Part shown: positions 24,709 to 34,369 of the stretch, piece by piece
Layout of the letters: each line of letters begins with the position of its first letter
How positions within the stretch are numbered: the stretch's first letter is position 1
NCBI GenBank assembly: GCA_902729315.2
Contig: LR746272.1
Coordinates: 10,844,327-10,908,326, forward strand
Length of the DNA: 64,000 nucleotides
Direction of reading: 5' to 3'
Origin: Spirodela intermedia
Lineage: Eukaryota; Streptophyta; Magnoliopsida; Alismatales; Araceae
Notes under the pieces: model-generated
Seen by the model: only the letters and a program-made list of their open reading frames with translations
Told to the model about the DNA's origin: nothing
Databases searched by the model: none
Made by a program: the position numbers and the translations under genes

Positions 24709-25631
24709 ATCCTCATCCAATTGCGGGGTTAAATCTGGAGACGAGCGCGAAAGAGATAAAAGGGGATACGAAGGGAGGAGCGAGAGAGAGAGAGAGGCGT
24801 AGGATGCGACTCGAGCTCGAAGCTGGGATGGGGGAGGATAGACAAACCTACTCGAGCTGATCCAATTAGTCGAAAGCGTGTGAACAATTTTGTGTTGGTG
24901 AACCGTTTTCGGCGCGTTGGACGCGCACAGAAACTGGGGAGATCGATTTCGGACGTATAAAATGAGAAACCGCGTTTGAGCTGCGATGAAATTGTCACAC
25001 CGTCCGAACGTTTAGGGAGGACCCGCTCCCTCTATCACGGGTCACAGTTCGGAGAATCGGACAATCAAGATTGACTTTTCATTCTGTAGGTTTTGTCATT
25101 ATATGTAGTTGACTTCCGAGTCTTTCGGCAGATTGGATCGGGCATTGCTTTTCCGGTCTCCCAATCCTGGGTACTACCTTGTACATGGCTCTGGCCCTGA
25201 GAAGGGGCAACCTTTAGAGTCTGTTTTTTGACCTGCGGTCGCTTCTCAGATGCAATCGGAAGACGTGAAACTCCTCGGTGATACATCGCAGTACCGAGGA
25301 TCGAAATTAACAAAGCTCGGTCGGTAATCTGCAGCAGATAAACGGCACTGCTGTAGACCCCGCTATCCTGAAAGGGAATGAATCCTTGAGGACTTTCTTC
25401 AACCTTAGTTACCCCCCACATAGAGGATTACTTCTGCGACGGGACACCACTGAAACTCCCGGGCATTTAGGACAGTTCAGCGCCTGTTCAGCCCCCGCCA
25501 CACTCAGAACCAGTGTTCTACACCTATATTGTACATATGCCTTGAACTTATGGGGGCGCATGTAAGAATCTGCGAACCCCAGCGAGTTTAGCCGTGGGTG
25601 GATTCTGCGAGCGAGGTTCGCTTGGTGGGGT
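24709..25631. repeat. NLR 5' flank, copy 1
   Basis: This is the promoter side of NLR copy 1 (minus strand). It is alignable to the flanks at 30272-31157, 38813-39900 and 43814-44640 through blocks such as AGGGAGATCGATTTCGGACG, ACCCGCTCCCTCT and GGATCGGGCATGGCTGAT. TTGAC-type W-box cores occur in several copies (for example near 25088). That is suggestive for an immune gene but weak, since the core is short. No exon found. Confidence 0.6.
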
Positions 25632-26065
25632 TTAGTCAATGCCCTCGAAATCTGGTCCATTTAAGATAAGCTTTCTTATCTTAAATGCGTGGTAGAGGAG
25701 AGAGAGTCGGTACAATCCGGAGGAAGTGATTGGTAGAGGGTTTTCCACGTCAGGGTTCTTCGCTGTGGCATGATTTGTTTTATTCCCTGCGGGGCAATGA
25801 TTCAAACGCACTCTCGTGTTCCAAAGTCTTAGAAGCCCTCCTATTTTGACCTTGATCACTAGAGGGAGGCTCTCACATATCTTGATAAGTCTAGAGTAGT
25901 AAGTCTCTTCCTCTGTCATCTTTAAGGGCCTTGACCGGCAACAGGGAGAAACCGCCCTCGACCTTTATCCGTTCCATACGATGAAGGTGCGCTGCTCCCA
26001 CCTGCCTCTCCACAGATTAGTGACGGGTGGTTGTCAAAACCTTGCTGCCAGATGCGGGGCCCAGA
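25632..26065 (-). pseudogene. NB-ARC relic between modules 1 and 2
   Basis: Minus-strand fragments match the NB-ARC. SGSKVLTTTR (RNBS-B) lies near 26010-26055 and is followed by a stop. IKICESLPLVIKVKIGGLLR near 25840-25905 corresponds to VKIAERCKGVPLAIKTIGGVLR. Beyond that the frame loses similarity. It is older and more diverged than the intact copies, so it derives from another NLR lineage or an early duplicate. Confidence 0.7.
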
Positions 26066-26480
26066 AAGGGTATTTCTGGTTTCTTAAACCTGTCTTTCTG
26101 TAAGACAGTCTTCCTCCGACGCTTCCAGCTCAGAGGAGATGCCCAAATTTAGAACCTGCTCTCCCTGTGAGCGCCCCTGGTTCGCCCTGTGAGAAGGCTA
26201 TCCTCTGTCATCCACATATCGGTCGCGGCTAGTTGAGATGGCTGGATCTGCTGGGCAAGAGCCTGGGCCTCTATCCTGCAGTTTCACCTCTCCAATGGGC
26301 GGCCGACCACAGGGCTGCGCTGGTGTTTGGTCAAAGATGACCGTCATCTTGTTCTCTTAAAGTGTAGAAGTAGGCAGTAAGTAATGGGCGAACACATGGC
26401 GGGGCTAATGCACCCTTCATTGTTGCAGCTAAGGATAGCATATCCGGGCAGAACTTCCCTTGTTGTTGAAGGTCTCTCTG
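26066..26480. repeat. NLR-module spacer, copy 2
   Basis: This is a direct relative of 20345-20809. It contains the intact empty site GCTCAGAGGAGATGCCC, which is interrupted by an insertion in copy 3. Confidence 0.75.
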
Positions 26481-27211
26481 TCCATCGTTGACCGGGACCC
26501 CTGATGGAGCCCGGCCACCGAGGAAGATGGACAGGTCCCCGGAGAAGAGATCTTGGGACTCAGTTCTCGTGAGCCATGGCCCATTATCGCAGGCATCTCA
26601 ACAAGGGATTGGACTCCTCGCTAGAACAGTTTGCGGAGACGGGAGAGAACCTCCGTTGTTGCTACAGTATCTTCTGCGTTTCAGTGCCGCACACGTCTCC
26701 AGGTTTGGCATATTTATGAGAGAGAAAGGTTCCGAATTAGGAAACAGAATAACCATATAACCACCGGACGAGGTGGAATCAGAAGAAGAGCGGAAGGACG
26801 AGGAATGGCGTGTGGAAAGAGAGATCGATGAGACGAAGAAGCAGTCACAATCATGGGGGAAGCTGAGACTAATTAAAACCCTCGGTAAACAATGAGTTCA
26901 GTCAGGTGATGAATATGAGAAGCCGCAGGGGCCGCGGAGGGCCACGTCGAAGGAGGAGGAGCGTGTCCGATGTAGCCGACGATGCCAAGGATCCTTACGG
27001 AGGGTGGGGAGCGTTGCGCAGTGACTTCAGGGCCATCTTCTCCACCTGCTTAGCGAACATCGATGTGGCCCACGATATGCCAGCCACCTTCCTGAGCAGA
27101 CACAACCTGGCATTGAGGAGAAGGAACGACGTATCATCCATGGGACGGGCCCCATCATTCACAGGGTCTAATCCGTTGTACTTTAACGCAGCCTCGACGG
27201 ATCCCCTCACC
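26481..27211 (-). pseudogene. Degenerate NLR LRR relic, module 2
   Basis: This has the same relic structure as at 20810-21576. A minus-strand frame near 27060-27160 encodes MDDTSFLLLNARLCLLRKVA, matching the LRR end of the intact genes. It is preceded and followed by frameshifted LRR pieces. Not functional. Confidence 0.75.
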
Positions 27212-30200
27212 TTAGGCGACCTGCACGCTGGTGTGGAATAATGATTTATGTTTGGTGTAGGAGAAAAACATTGCTTCATCGTCCTTTGCGACGACGTAAG
27301 CACGAGGAAATCTTTTAACGACATTCCAGCCAACATCTGGGTCGTTGACGCCTGCCTCTCTCTGCTGTAACATTCTCTTGAGCAGACTCAGGCTGACATG
27401 GAAGAGAAGGACTGACACCTCATCCGTGGGATCGACACCGACGTGGTTTAACCACGGCGGGACGTCTTCCGAGTTGTCATCTCTTACAGACAATGCTTCC
27501 GGAGCAGGAAGACTACCCACGTCCAACATTGAAGGGCAGTTCAAGATCATAATGTGCTCGAGCCGTCTCCAAGAGATATCGGGGATGCATCGCAATTTGG
27601 GGCAGTCGTCAAGGTACAGAACTTTGAGGGAAGGAAAGACCATCATGCTTGTTCCGTTGTCTGTTTTCCAGGACCATGTTTCAAGATTCGGCATTTCTAC
27701 AAGAGAAAGGGATTCCAGCTTGGGGAACAGAATAGCAGTTGAGCCACCATTTGCAGTGGAAGAAGATGGATGTGGGGAAGCAGAAGGGTTCGCGAGCTCG
27801 GTTCTGATGGTTACGAGCTGGGAGCAATTCTTGAGTCCGAGAAGCTTCAGATTAGGGAGAAGTCCGAGAGGAGGAAGCTGAGAGAAAATTATGCAGTTGG
27901 TCATTGTTATATGTGTGAGATTATGGATGGGAGAGACGCCAGATGACGACGAAGGCCACATCCAACGAGGGAGGGTGAGTCCAAGGTATCCATCGACGTT
28001 GAGAATCTGCAGGGAGGATGAGGGGCATAGCTCATCAAATACTTCGGACATGTTCATTATTTGGTCAACGGTCGTAGTGTCCACGGGAGGGAAGGACCAC
28101 TCGAAGCTTATGTAATTAATTGAAGTTTTATTCTCGAGGAGAGCACTTCTGGCCTGCGTTCTTTCTAAAACTCTCTCCAATTTGGTGATCACCAACAGTC
28201 TCAGCTGTGAAAGAGGTCCCAGTTCTCTCAGAGTTCCCTCCTGCTTGTCCACAACAAACTCATTCAAACTTTGCAGCTGATGCAGTCCGCCAATTCCTTT
28301 CGGCATCTGGTCGATGTAAGTTCCTTCATTCATCTGGAGCCCCCTCAAATTTCTCAACTGCGTTATGCCGTCTGGCAGAGACGTGATGTTCTTGCAGTTC
28401 TTCAGGAAAAGGAATTGAAGGCATTTCATGTCGCCTATCGAATCGGGCAAATACCCAATGGGGGTTCCAGAGACGTTCAGGTACCTCAGATGTTGAAGTT
28501 TTGTAATGACGTGTGGCAGTTCCTCAATGGGTGTATCACTGACATCTAAAACTCTCAGATAGGTAAGAGCTTCAACAACATCCTGTTTCAGAACCAACGC
28601 CCCGTATGGGTTGCTACGAATAAGGAGTGTTCTCAGGTGTTGTTCTCTTTTCAAAAGATGTATGTCTACGGGAAAATCACAATCCACCATTGACAACCTG
28701 CGGTGGTTTCCGGACCGGCCTTTCGGTCTCGGCATCTCGCCGAAGAGACATTCACCTTCAGCCAGATACTGACAGAGAGAACGCACCATGTCGTGCATCT
28801 TGCACAGAGCCCCCTCTATCGGTGACAACTGTGGTTGCAGAAGACCTCTGCCGGTCAGCTCATCGAAATGCTTCGTTCCTAAGTCTTCCATGGTAAAAGT
28901 GCCCTCTGGTTTTAGGAAACCCTCTGCAACCCAGTACGAGACAACTCTAGGACGCACAAACACGAAGTCCTCAGGAAATAGAGAGAGGTATAGAAAACAC
29001 TGCTTGATGTTTGGGGGCAGATCCCTGTAAGACAAATACAATGATTTCATTACGGTTTCCTCCTCCTCTGGGAAAATGGATGTAGACCATATTGGATCTT
29101 CGAGAATCTCCTCCCACTCTCGTACGTTCTTTTTCCTGCATCTCAGAACTCCTCCAATCGTCTTTATTGCCAAAGCAACGCCCTTGCATCTCTCGGCAAT
29201 TTTAACGCCAACATCTTTCAGGGCTTCCCGCTGTTCTTCCTCCCCGTTTCTGAATACCATCTTGTACAAAAAGAAGAAGCCTTCTACACCAGTCATTCTT
29301 TCGGCAGGAACAAGGTGCGACACCCCCATCTGCCTCGCCACAGACTCGAGACGAGTCGTCGTTAGCACCCTGGTGCCAACTGCGGCGCCTTGCAAGGGCC
29401 CTCGGAGTAGATCTTCCCAGATATCTGCCGTCCAGACGTCATCCAGAACAAGAAAAATTTTCTTGCCTTTGACGAGACTGCTTACGATCAAGGCCAGCTG
29501 TTCTTTACTGTCACCATCCCGGGGGTCTCCACCTGCGTGCGCTATGATCTCTTTCAATATCTTAATATGGCTAAAGTACTTGGAAACGCAGATCCAAATC
29601 CTCATGTGGAAACTGGCTTCGATGAATCGATCGTTGTATGTAGCTTTAGCTATGGTAGTCTTTCCGATTCCCCCCATCCCTGTGATCGCTATCAGCTTTC
29701 CCTCGTTCTCATCCCCCACAAGTAGTCTCAGTAATTTTTTCAACTGTAATTCAAGCGCAGACCAAGTAATTTCTGGATGGAGTAGAGATGATGTCTGAAA
29801 GCTGTTTTCTGTCGTTGAGAAATCATCATCTGTGGGCGTCATGTGCAGCTCAGCCTTCTCTTTGGAGATCTTCTCCAACCTTGAGTTTATATTCTTTATC
29901 CTCATCTCCATTTTATGTTGAAATCCAATCTGACTCGTGAAAAATAATGGAGAGAAGAAACGAGGGCGTACCGCGTTGGTCGAGGAGGACGTTTCCGGTT
30001 GTACCGAAACCATTTCTCCGGCAATCGCACAGTCGTCGAGGATGTCATCTGCGTCGTACACTGCATCTTTCAGCGCTTTCAGCCACAGGCGTGTGTACTC
30101 GTTGTTGAAGGCCTGGGTCTCTGCGTCGGGGACGAAGTGTCTGATCTCCTTGATCTTCTTCTCGAGCTCCTCCAGCGCGGACCGTAACCCCCTGAGCGTC

Positions 30201-30271
30201 ACTTTCTCGAGTTTCAAATTGTTAAGCTTCTCTAGGAACAAGGGGATGATCGAAAGCAGCGGCGCTGCCAT
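27212..30271 (-). CDS. CC-NB-ARC-LRR immune receptor, copy 2
   Basis: This is a single exon of 1,019 aa. The N-terminal Rx-type coiled coil has an EDVID-like VYDADDILDD near 71-80, and the first residues (MAAPLLSIIPLFLEKL) loosely resemble a MADA helix. NB-ARC motifs are P-loop GMGGIGKTT (198-206), kinase-2 LVLDDVW (274-280; the final Trp marks non-TIR NLRs), RNBS-B GTRVLTTTR (299-307), RNBS-D CFLYLSLFPED (425-435) and MHD (492-494). LRRs fill roughly 530-960. A conserved ~40-residue tail (KRFPRAYVVAKDDEAMFFSY) follows the last repeat. GLPL reads GVALAI, an Ala for the usual Pro (codon 29174-29176). NLRs detect pathogen effectors and trigger the hypersensitive response, but the ligand cannot be read from sequence. 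The start matches copies 3 and 4, with an in-frame stop just upstream. Confidence 0.95.
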   Translation of the reverse strand: MAAPLLSIIPLFLEKLNNLKLEKVTLRGLRSALEELEKKIKEIRHFVPDAETQAFNNEYTRLWLKALKDAVYDADDILDDCAIAGEMVSVQPETSSSTNAVRPRFFSPLFFTSQIGFQHKMEMRIKNINSRLEKISKEKAELHMTPTDDDFSTTENSFQTSSLLHPEITWSALELQLKKLLRLLVGDENEGKLIAITGMGGIGKTTIAKATYNDRFIEASFHMRIWICVSKYFSHIKILKEIIAHAGGDPRDGDSKEQLALIVSSLVKGKKIFLVLDDVWTADIWEDLLRGPLQGAAVGTRVLTTTRLESVARQMGVSHLVPAERMTGVEGFFFLYKMVFRNGEEEQREALKDVGVKIAERCKGVALAIKTIGGVLRCRKKNVREWEEILEDPIWSTSIFPEEEETVMKSLYLSYRDLPPNIKQCFLYLSLFPEDFVFVRPRVVSYWVAEGFLKPEGTFTMEDLGTKHFDELTGRGLLQPQLSPIEGALCKMHDMVRSLCQYLAEGECLFGEMPRPKGRSGNHRRLSMVDCDFPVDIHLLKREQHLRTLLIRSNPYGALVLKQDVVEALTYLRVLDVSDTPIEELPHVITKLQHLRYLNVSGTPIGYLPDSIGDMKCLQFLFLKNCKNITSLPDGITQLRNLRGLQMNEGTYIDQMPKGIGGLHQLQSLNEFVVDKQEGTLRELGPLSQLRLLVITKLERVLERTQARSALLENKTSINYISFEWSFPPVDTTTVDQIMNMSEVFDELCPSSSLQILNVDGYLGLTLPRWMWPSSSSGVSPIHNLTHITMTNCIIFSQLPPLGLLPNLKLLGLKNCSQLVTIRTELANPSASPHPSSSTANGGSTAILFPKLESLSLVEMPNLETWSWKTDNGTSMMVFPSLKVLYLDDCPKLRCIPDISWRRLEHIMILNCPSMLDVGSLPAPEALSVRDDNSEDVPPWLNHVGVDPTDEVSVLLFHVSLSLLKRMLQQREAGVNDPDVGWNVVKRFPRAYVVAKDDEAMFFSYTKHKSLFHTSVQVA

Positions 30272-31157
30272 ATCCTAATCCAATTGCGGGTTGAGATGTG
30301 GTAGCGGGCGCGCAAGAGAGTAAAGGGTTACTGAGGGAGGATAGCGAGAGAGAGAGAGAGAGATGCGCGTTGAACTGGATTCCAGCTGGAAGCTGGGAAG
30401 GTGGAGGCTAAAAAGGCCTACTAGTGAACGCTTGTATTGGTCAACACTCTTTCGGCGCATTGGCCGCCCATAGAAACTAGGAAGATCGATTTTGGACGAA
30501 TAAATAGATCTACTTCGTCGAAACTTGTGAACGCTTTTGTATTGGTCAACATCTTTTGGCGCATTGGACGCCCATAGAAACTAGGAAGATCGATCTTGGA
30601 CGTATAAAATGAAATACCGTGCTTGAGCTGTTACGATTGTGACACCGTCCTAACGTTCAATGGATTACCCGCTCATGGGTCAGTTCGGGGAATCGGACAA
30701 TAAGGATTGATTTTCACCGATATGATCCAGAGGATCAGAATTCTTCGTAGCATTTAACATTATTTTTAGTTGAGTTCGAGCCTTCCAGCAGATCGGATCG
30801 GGCATGGCTGATCTGGTGGTCTCCTAGTCCTCGGTACTACCTTGTACATGGCTCTGGCCCAGAGACGAGGTAACCTTTAGAATCTGATTTTTGACCTCCT
30901 GCTGTCGGATCTCAGATGCAATCGGAAGACAGGAAATTCCTCGGTGATGCATCGCAGCACCGAGGATGTAAATCGACAAAGCTCCGTCGGTAAGCTGCGG
31001 GAGATAAACGGAGCTTCTATAGACCCCGCTATCCTGAAAGGAAATGAATCCTTGAGGACTCTCTTCAACCTTAGTTACTTACCCCTATTGAGGATTACTT
31101 CTGCGACGGGAAACCATTGAAACTCCCGGGCTTTTAGGACAGTTCAGCGCCTGTTGA
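30272..31157. repeat. NLR 5' flank, copy 2
   Basis: This is homologous to the other NLR 5' flanks. It contains its own tandem duplication of about 108 bases (near 30424-30531 and 30532-30640, each with GAACGCTT...TTGGTCAACA...CGCCCATAGAAACTAGG). The GTCAAC strings are W-box-compatible on the minus strand. Confidence 0.65.
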
Positions 31158-31550
31158 GGATTACTTATTTGGGTACTCGACTTGAGGTTCAGACGTTGTA
31201 TGCCCTTTTAATCTGATGAGATAGATTATAGCTACACGAGGGAATTTCTCTGACCGCCGCATATTATTAATAAAGCAGCCTTTTAACCGCGGCATATTTT
31301 TACTTCAGACCTCCAGATAATGACGGAATTACTCCGTTACCCCGCAGAAAAAGTTTTTGTCTCGATGGATCGAGCTTCGGATGATGGACTTTTAATTGAA
31401 GTCCCTGAATTATCGAGTAATAATCCCGAGTAAAAAAGAGTATGATTCCAGGGGGGGTGCAAAACTTATCGTTCCGGCGACCGTTTTCATACGTTTCTCC
31501 TCTTCTTCTTCATCCTGGGTAACCGTCCCAACCCCCCTCGCATCAGACCA

Positions 31551-31553
<3 letters not shown>

Positions 31554-31583
<30 letters not shown>
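31554..31583. repeat. (CT)n in the ssSPT-like 5' leader
   Basis: A run of about 15 CT units ends roughly 25 bases before the start codon at 31607. CT-rich leaders are common in plant genes. Confidence 0.9.
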
Positions 31584-31588
<5 letters not shown>

Positions 31589-31606
31589 GGGTGAGTAAGG
31601 AGGGAG

Positions 31607-31889
31607 ATGAACTGGTTGAGCAGGAAACTGTATCTGTACAGCATCACGGTGGGGGTCTACGGCCTGGAGTGGTGGGAGCGCTGCAGCTTCAGTATGAAGA
31701 AGCTCATTCCTTCTCTCTCTCTCTCTCTCTTCCTTCCTTTTCCTTTGTCTGAATCCATTCATTCGACCGGTCGCACCTTCCGCAGACGCGCTGCTGCTGC
31801 TGCTGCTGTGGGTCGTCCTCTCCGCCGCCCTGAGGGCGTCCCTGCAGATCTACAACGGCTCCACAGTAAAAGAGGAGAACAAAAGATGA
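31607..31889 (+). CDS. ssSPT: Serine palmitoyltransferase small subunit-like protein
   Basis: Two exons, 31607-31691 and 31786-31889, join across a 94-base GT-AG intron to give 62 aa. Exon 1 encodes MNWLSRKLYLYSITVGVYG and then LEWWERCSF. The split codon gives Asn, followed by ALLLLLLWVVLSAAL (a transmembrane helix) and a short polar tail. The pattern (MNW...RK.YLY..T.G.Y.L.WWER..FN, then a hydrophobic helix) is that of plant ssSPTs. These are tiny ER-membrane subunits that bind the LCB1/LCB2 heterodimer and strongly raise the first step of sphingolipid synthesis. Length and gene shape fit. The plus orientation is opposite to the NLRs. The second half is more Leu/Ala-rich than I would expect, so it could be a diverged or recently transposed copy. 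Too small to be flagged by length-based ORF finding. Confidence 0.82.
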
Positions 31890-33195
31890 GAAGAAAGCGG
31901 AGCAGAGCATAGCAGAGAAGGAGGAGGAGGAGAAGAAGGAGAAAGAAAGAGATCTTCTTCATCTCCTCTGTGGCCTTACCTTCTGGGGAAGTTCATTGAC
32001 TGCGATCCGTCAACTGCCAACCACCCGCTGCAGGAAACGTAGTGAATGCAGCATTTAATGGAACCCAAGGGGAGCATTTAATGCCATCAGTTCTCCATCC
32101 CGACATCCCCGGCGGATCTGGGGGTGCCGTATGGATGAAAATGAACGGACGATGGTTCTGATCTAATGCTTTCTTTTCCTTTTGGGGGTGGCGAAGAGAG
32201 TCAGGAATGTTCTGATCAGAGAGGCGGCGTTTCATAATAGTCAACCAGGACCATAATCCAGAAGTGGTTAAATACGGCATCCATATCTCCACATTGAGCG
32301 CATCTGAGCAGAAAACAAACAATTCTGGCAGAAGAAACAGGCTGATATTATCAAAAACATTATGAATAATTATATATATAGATATATAATTATATTCTAG
32401 ATTCATCCTCTCACAGAGATTGATTAAATCGCGTTCGAAAATGAAAACACGCGGGACCCAGTTCACTCCTCCTGCGGAAAAAGAACAGGGAGCCGAGAAT
32501 TTCGGAAATAGTCAACACGAGAATTTCGGAGAATAAATAATTCTCGATCTTAGGAATTAATTGCATCCATCTCTATATAAAAGGAGGCCAGATCCAATTC
32601 ATTTTCTCCAGCAGATTTAATTATCGTGAGCCTGATTTGACGACGACGACGACGACGACGATGATGATGCAGAGAAGAGCACCAATCGGGCCGGAATGGG
32701 GAGCGATCAGGGATTCCACCAAAGTCAGCCGTGATAATCAAATGTCGGCCTGTCCGACGGAGTGTTCCAGGATCTCAGAACAAGAACCGATCGGACCCAA
32801 CAAGAAAGTCCACGCTCAACGCTGTTGATCCCAGCAAGAACACAACCAATCAACAAGTCAATCAGTCGGGGGTCTGAATTATCCGTGTCGGCGGGGTCTC
32901 AAACTCCCCTCTTTCCCCCCCTCAAGATCCGTCGCCACACCCACCATCATCTCTAAGACCTAGAAGATGACATGCAATTATTGTGGGGGAAGAGTAATGG
33001 CGGGCGGCGATTGACCTCGATCTTTTTTTATTTATTTTCTTTTCTAATTTTAATTTTTTTATTATAGCGTTCCTGGAGACAGATCTACGAGCTTGATCGA
33101 TCATCTGGGAACTGGTAGATTTTACTTCTAGAAAGGAAACAAGCAGCAGCAACGGCGGCGGCGGCCCACCCCGCAGTGGCGCATTGTACATATCG

Positions 33196-33963
33196 CCTCT
33201 GCCACACTCAGAAGAAGTGTTCTGCACATTCATTGTACATGTCGGCGCGTGTAAGAATATGTGAGCCCCAGCGAATTTAGCCGTGGGTGGATTCTGCGAG
33301 CGAGGTTCGCTTGCTGGGGTTCGGTCAATGCCCTCGAAATCTTGTCATTTAAGATACGCCCTATTAAATGGAAACCAGATGCCTTTCGGGCAAGTGGGTG
33401 GCTCGTGGTGGGGATTCTTCTTTGTAGAGGAGAGAGAGTCTTGGTGCAATCCGGATGGGATCCTATTGGCGAGCTATTTTCTTCTCCTGTTGTTTTTACT
33501 CGCGCGTGAGGGTTTTTCACGTCAGGGTTCTCCGCTGTGGTATGATTTGTCTTATTATTTTTCGATCACGTTCTCTATTGCATGTGGCCATCGGCGTTGC
33601 GTTTCTGCGAAGAGAAAAAGTTCCCTGGGGGGGATGATCCAAAGGCACCTTCGCGTCTGGGCAGCTGTTGTATCACAAGAGTCTGACGCAATCTTGTCCC
33701 CAAGAGCTTCTTCGATGATGTCTCGTCTCAGAGCGATCCTCCGTGGAGGTTTCTACAGACGAAGCGGGCTGACTCACTACCAGCCACCGACAACGGGCGG
33801 AGTTTCGTCGGCCCAGCAAGCAGCCGTGGGAGATTGTGCATATGGAATTGTGAACCTTCTAGGATCGAAATTTACGCCTGCAGGAGGCTCCTGGTGACCA
33901 CCTCATTGAAATATTCATGTCACTGTTTGATGGGGGGGGGGGGTAATTTTCAAAACCTCTCTC
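33196..33963. repeat. Continuation of flank repeat (copy of 25480-25700)
   Basis: Shared blocks include GAATTTAGCCGTGGGTGGAT and CGAGCGAGGTTCGCTTG, also seen near 25590-25620. Similarity then becomes patchy. A 204-codon open frame on the plus strand (33283-33897) has no recognisable domain and overlaps this repeat, so I do not call it. Confidence 0.55.
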
Positions 33964-34300
33964 TTACTCCGACGCTGGGAAGATGGATGAGGACCACCCA
34001 CCATCGTGGAGTATCTCCTCCCGTTCCTGCGTGCTCGTGTCCCGAAGCCTTAGAAGCCCCCCTGTTTTGACCATGGTCATTAGAGGGAGACTCTCACATT
34101 TCTCGATAATTTTTACACAAGGCCATCTAGAGAAGTAAGTCTCTTCGTCTCTCGTCTCAAAGGGTCTTATCACGCAACCAGGGGAAACCGTTCTCGACTG
34201 TTATCCGTTCCATATGATGAAAGTGTGCTGCTCCCGCCTCTCCATAGATTCGAAATGGATGGTTGTCAAAACCTTGCTGCCAGATTCGGGGACCAGCAAG
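33964..34300 (-). pseudogene. NB-ARC relic between modules 2 and 3
   Basis: On the minus strand SGSKVLTTIHFESMERR (34240-34290) matches RNBS-B. VKIIEKCESLPLMTMVKTGG and EEILHDGGWSSSIFP (33970-34110) match GVPLAIK...EEILEDPIWSTSIFP of the intact NLRs. It is interrupted by frame breaks, with no P-loop or LRR attached. It is the counterpart of the relic at 25632-26065. Confidence 0.8.
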
Positions 34301-34369
34301 GGTATATCTGGTTTCTTAATCCTGTCTTTCTGTCAGACACTTTTCCTCAGCGCTTCCAGCACAGGAGAT
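34301..34369. repeat. NLR-module spacer, copy 3 (left part)
   Basis: This matches 26066-26140 up to the GAGAT at 34365-34369, where an insertion begins. Confidence 0.8.

Larger units (their letters stand above)
31158..33195. other. ~2 kb segment unique to module 2
   Basis: Relative to 25480-25500, the flank sequence breaks after TTCAGCGCCTGTT and resumes at GCCACACTCAG near 33195. The ~2,040 bases between have no counterpart in the other modules. They carry the small ssSPT-like gene at 31607-31889. The remainder (31890-33195) includes a GAC/GAT trinucleotide run near 32638-32666 and nothing else I recognise. The sequence GAGGATTACTT occurs just before and at the left edge (31090 and 31156). 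Either module 2 gained the segment or the others lost it. Confidence 0.7.

Noticed and set aside
29076-29798. 240-codon plus-strand frame (and similar ones at 37914-38339 and 42915-43340)
   Set aside because: These are antisense shadows of the NB-ARC coding region; they recur because the NLR paralogs recur, and show no domain of their own.
33283-33897. 204-codon plus-strand open frame
   Set aside because: It overlaps the duplicated NLR flank, has no recognisable domain, and is not preserved in the sister flank at 25590-25700.
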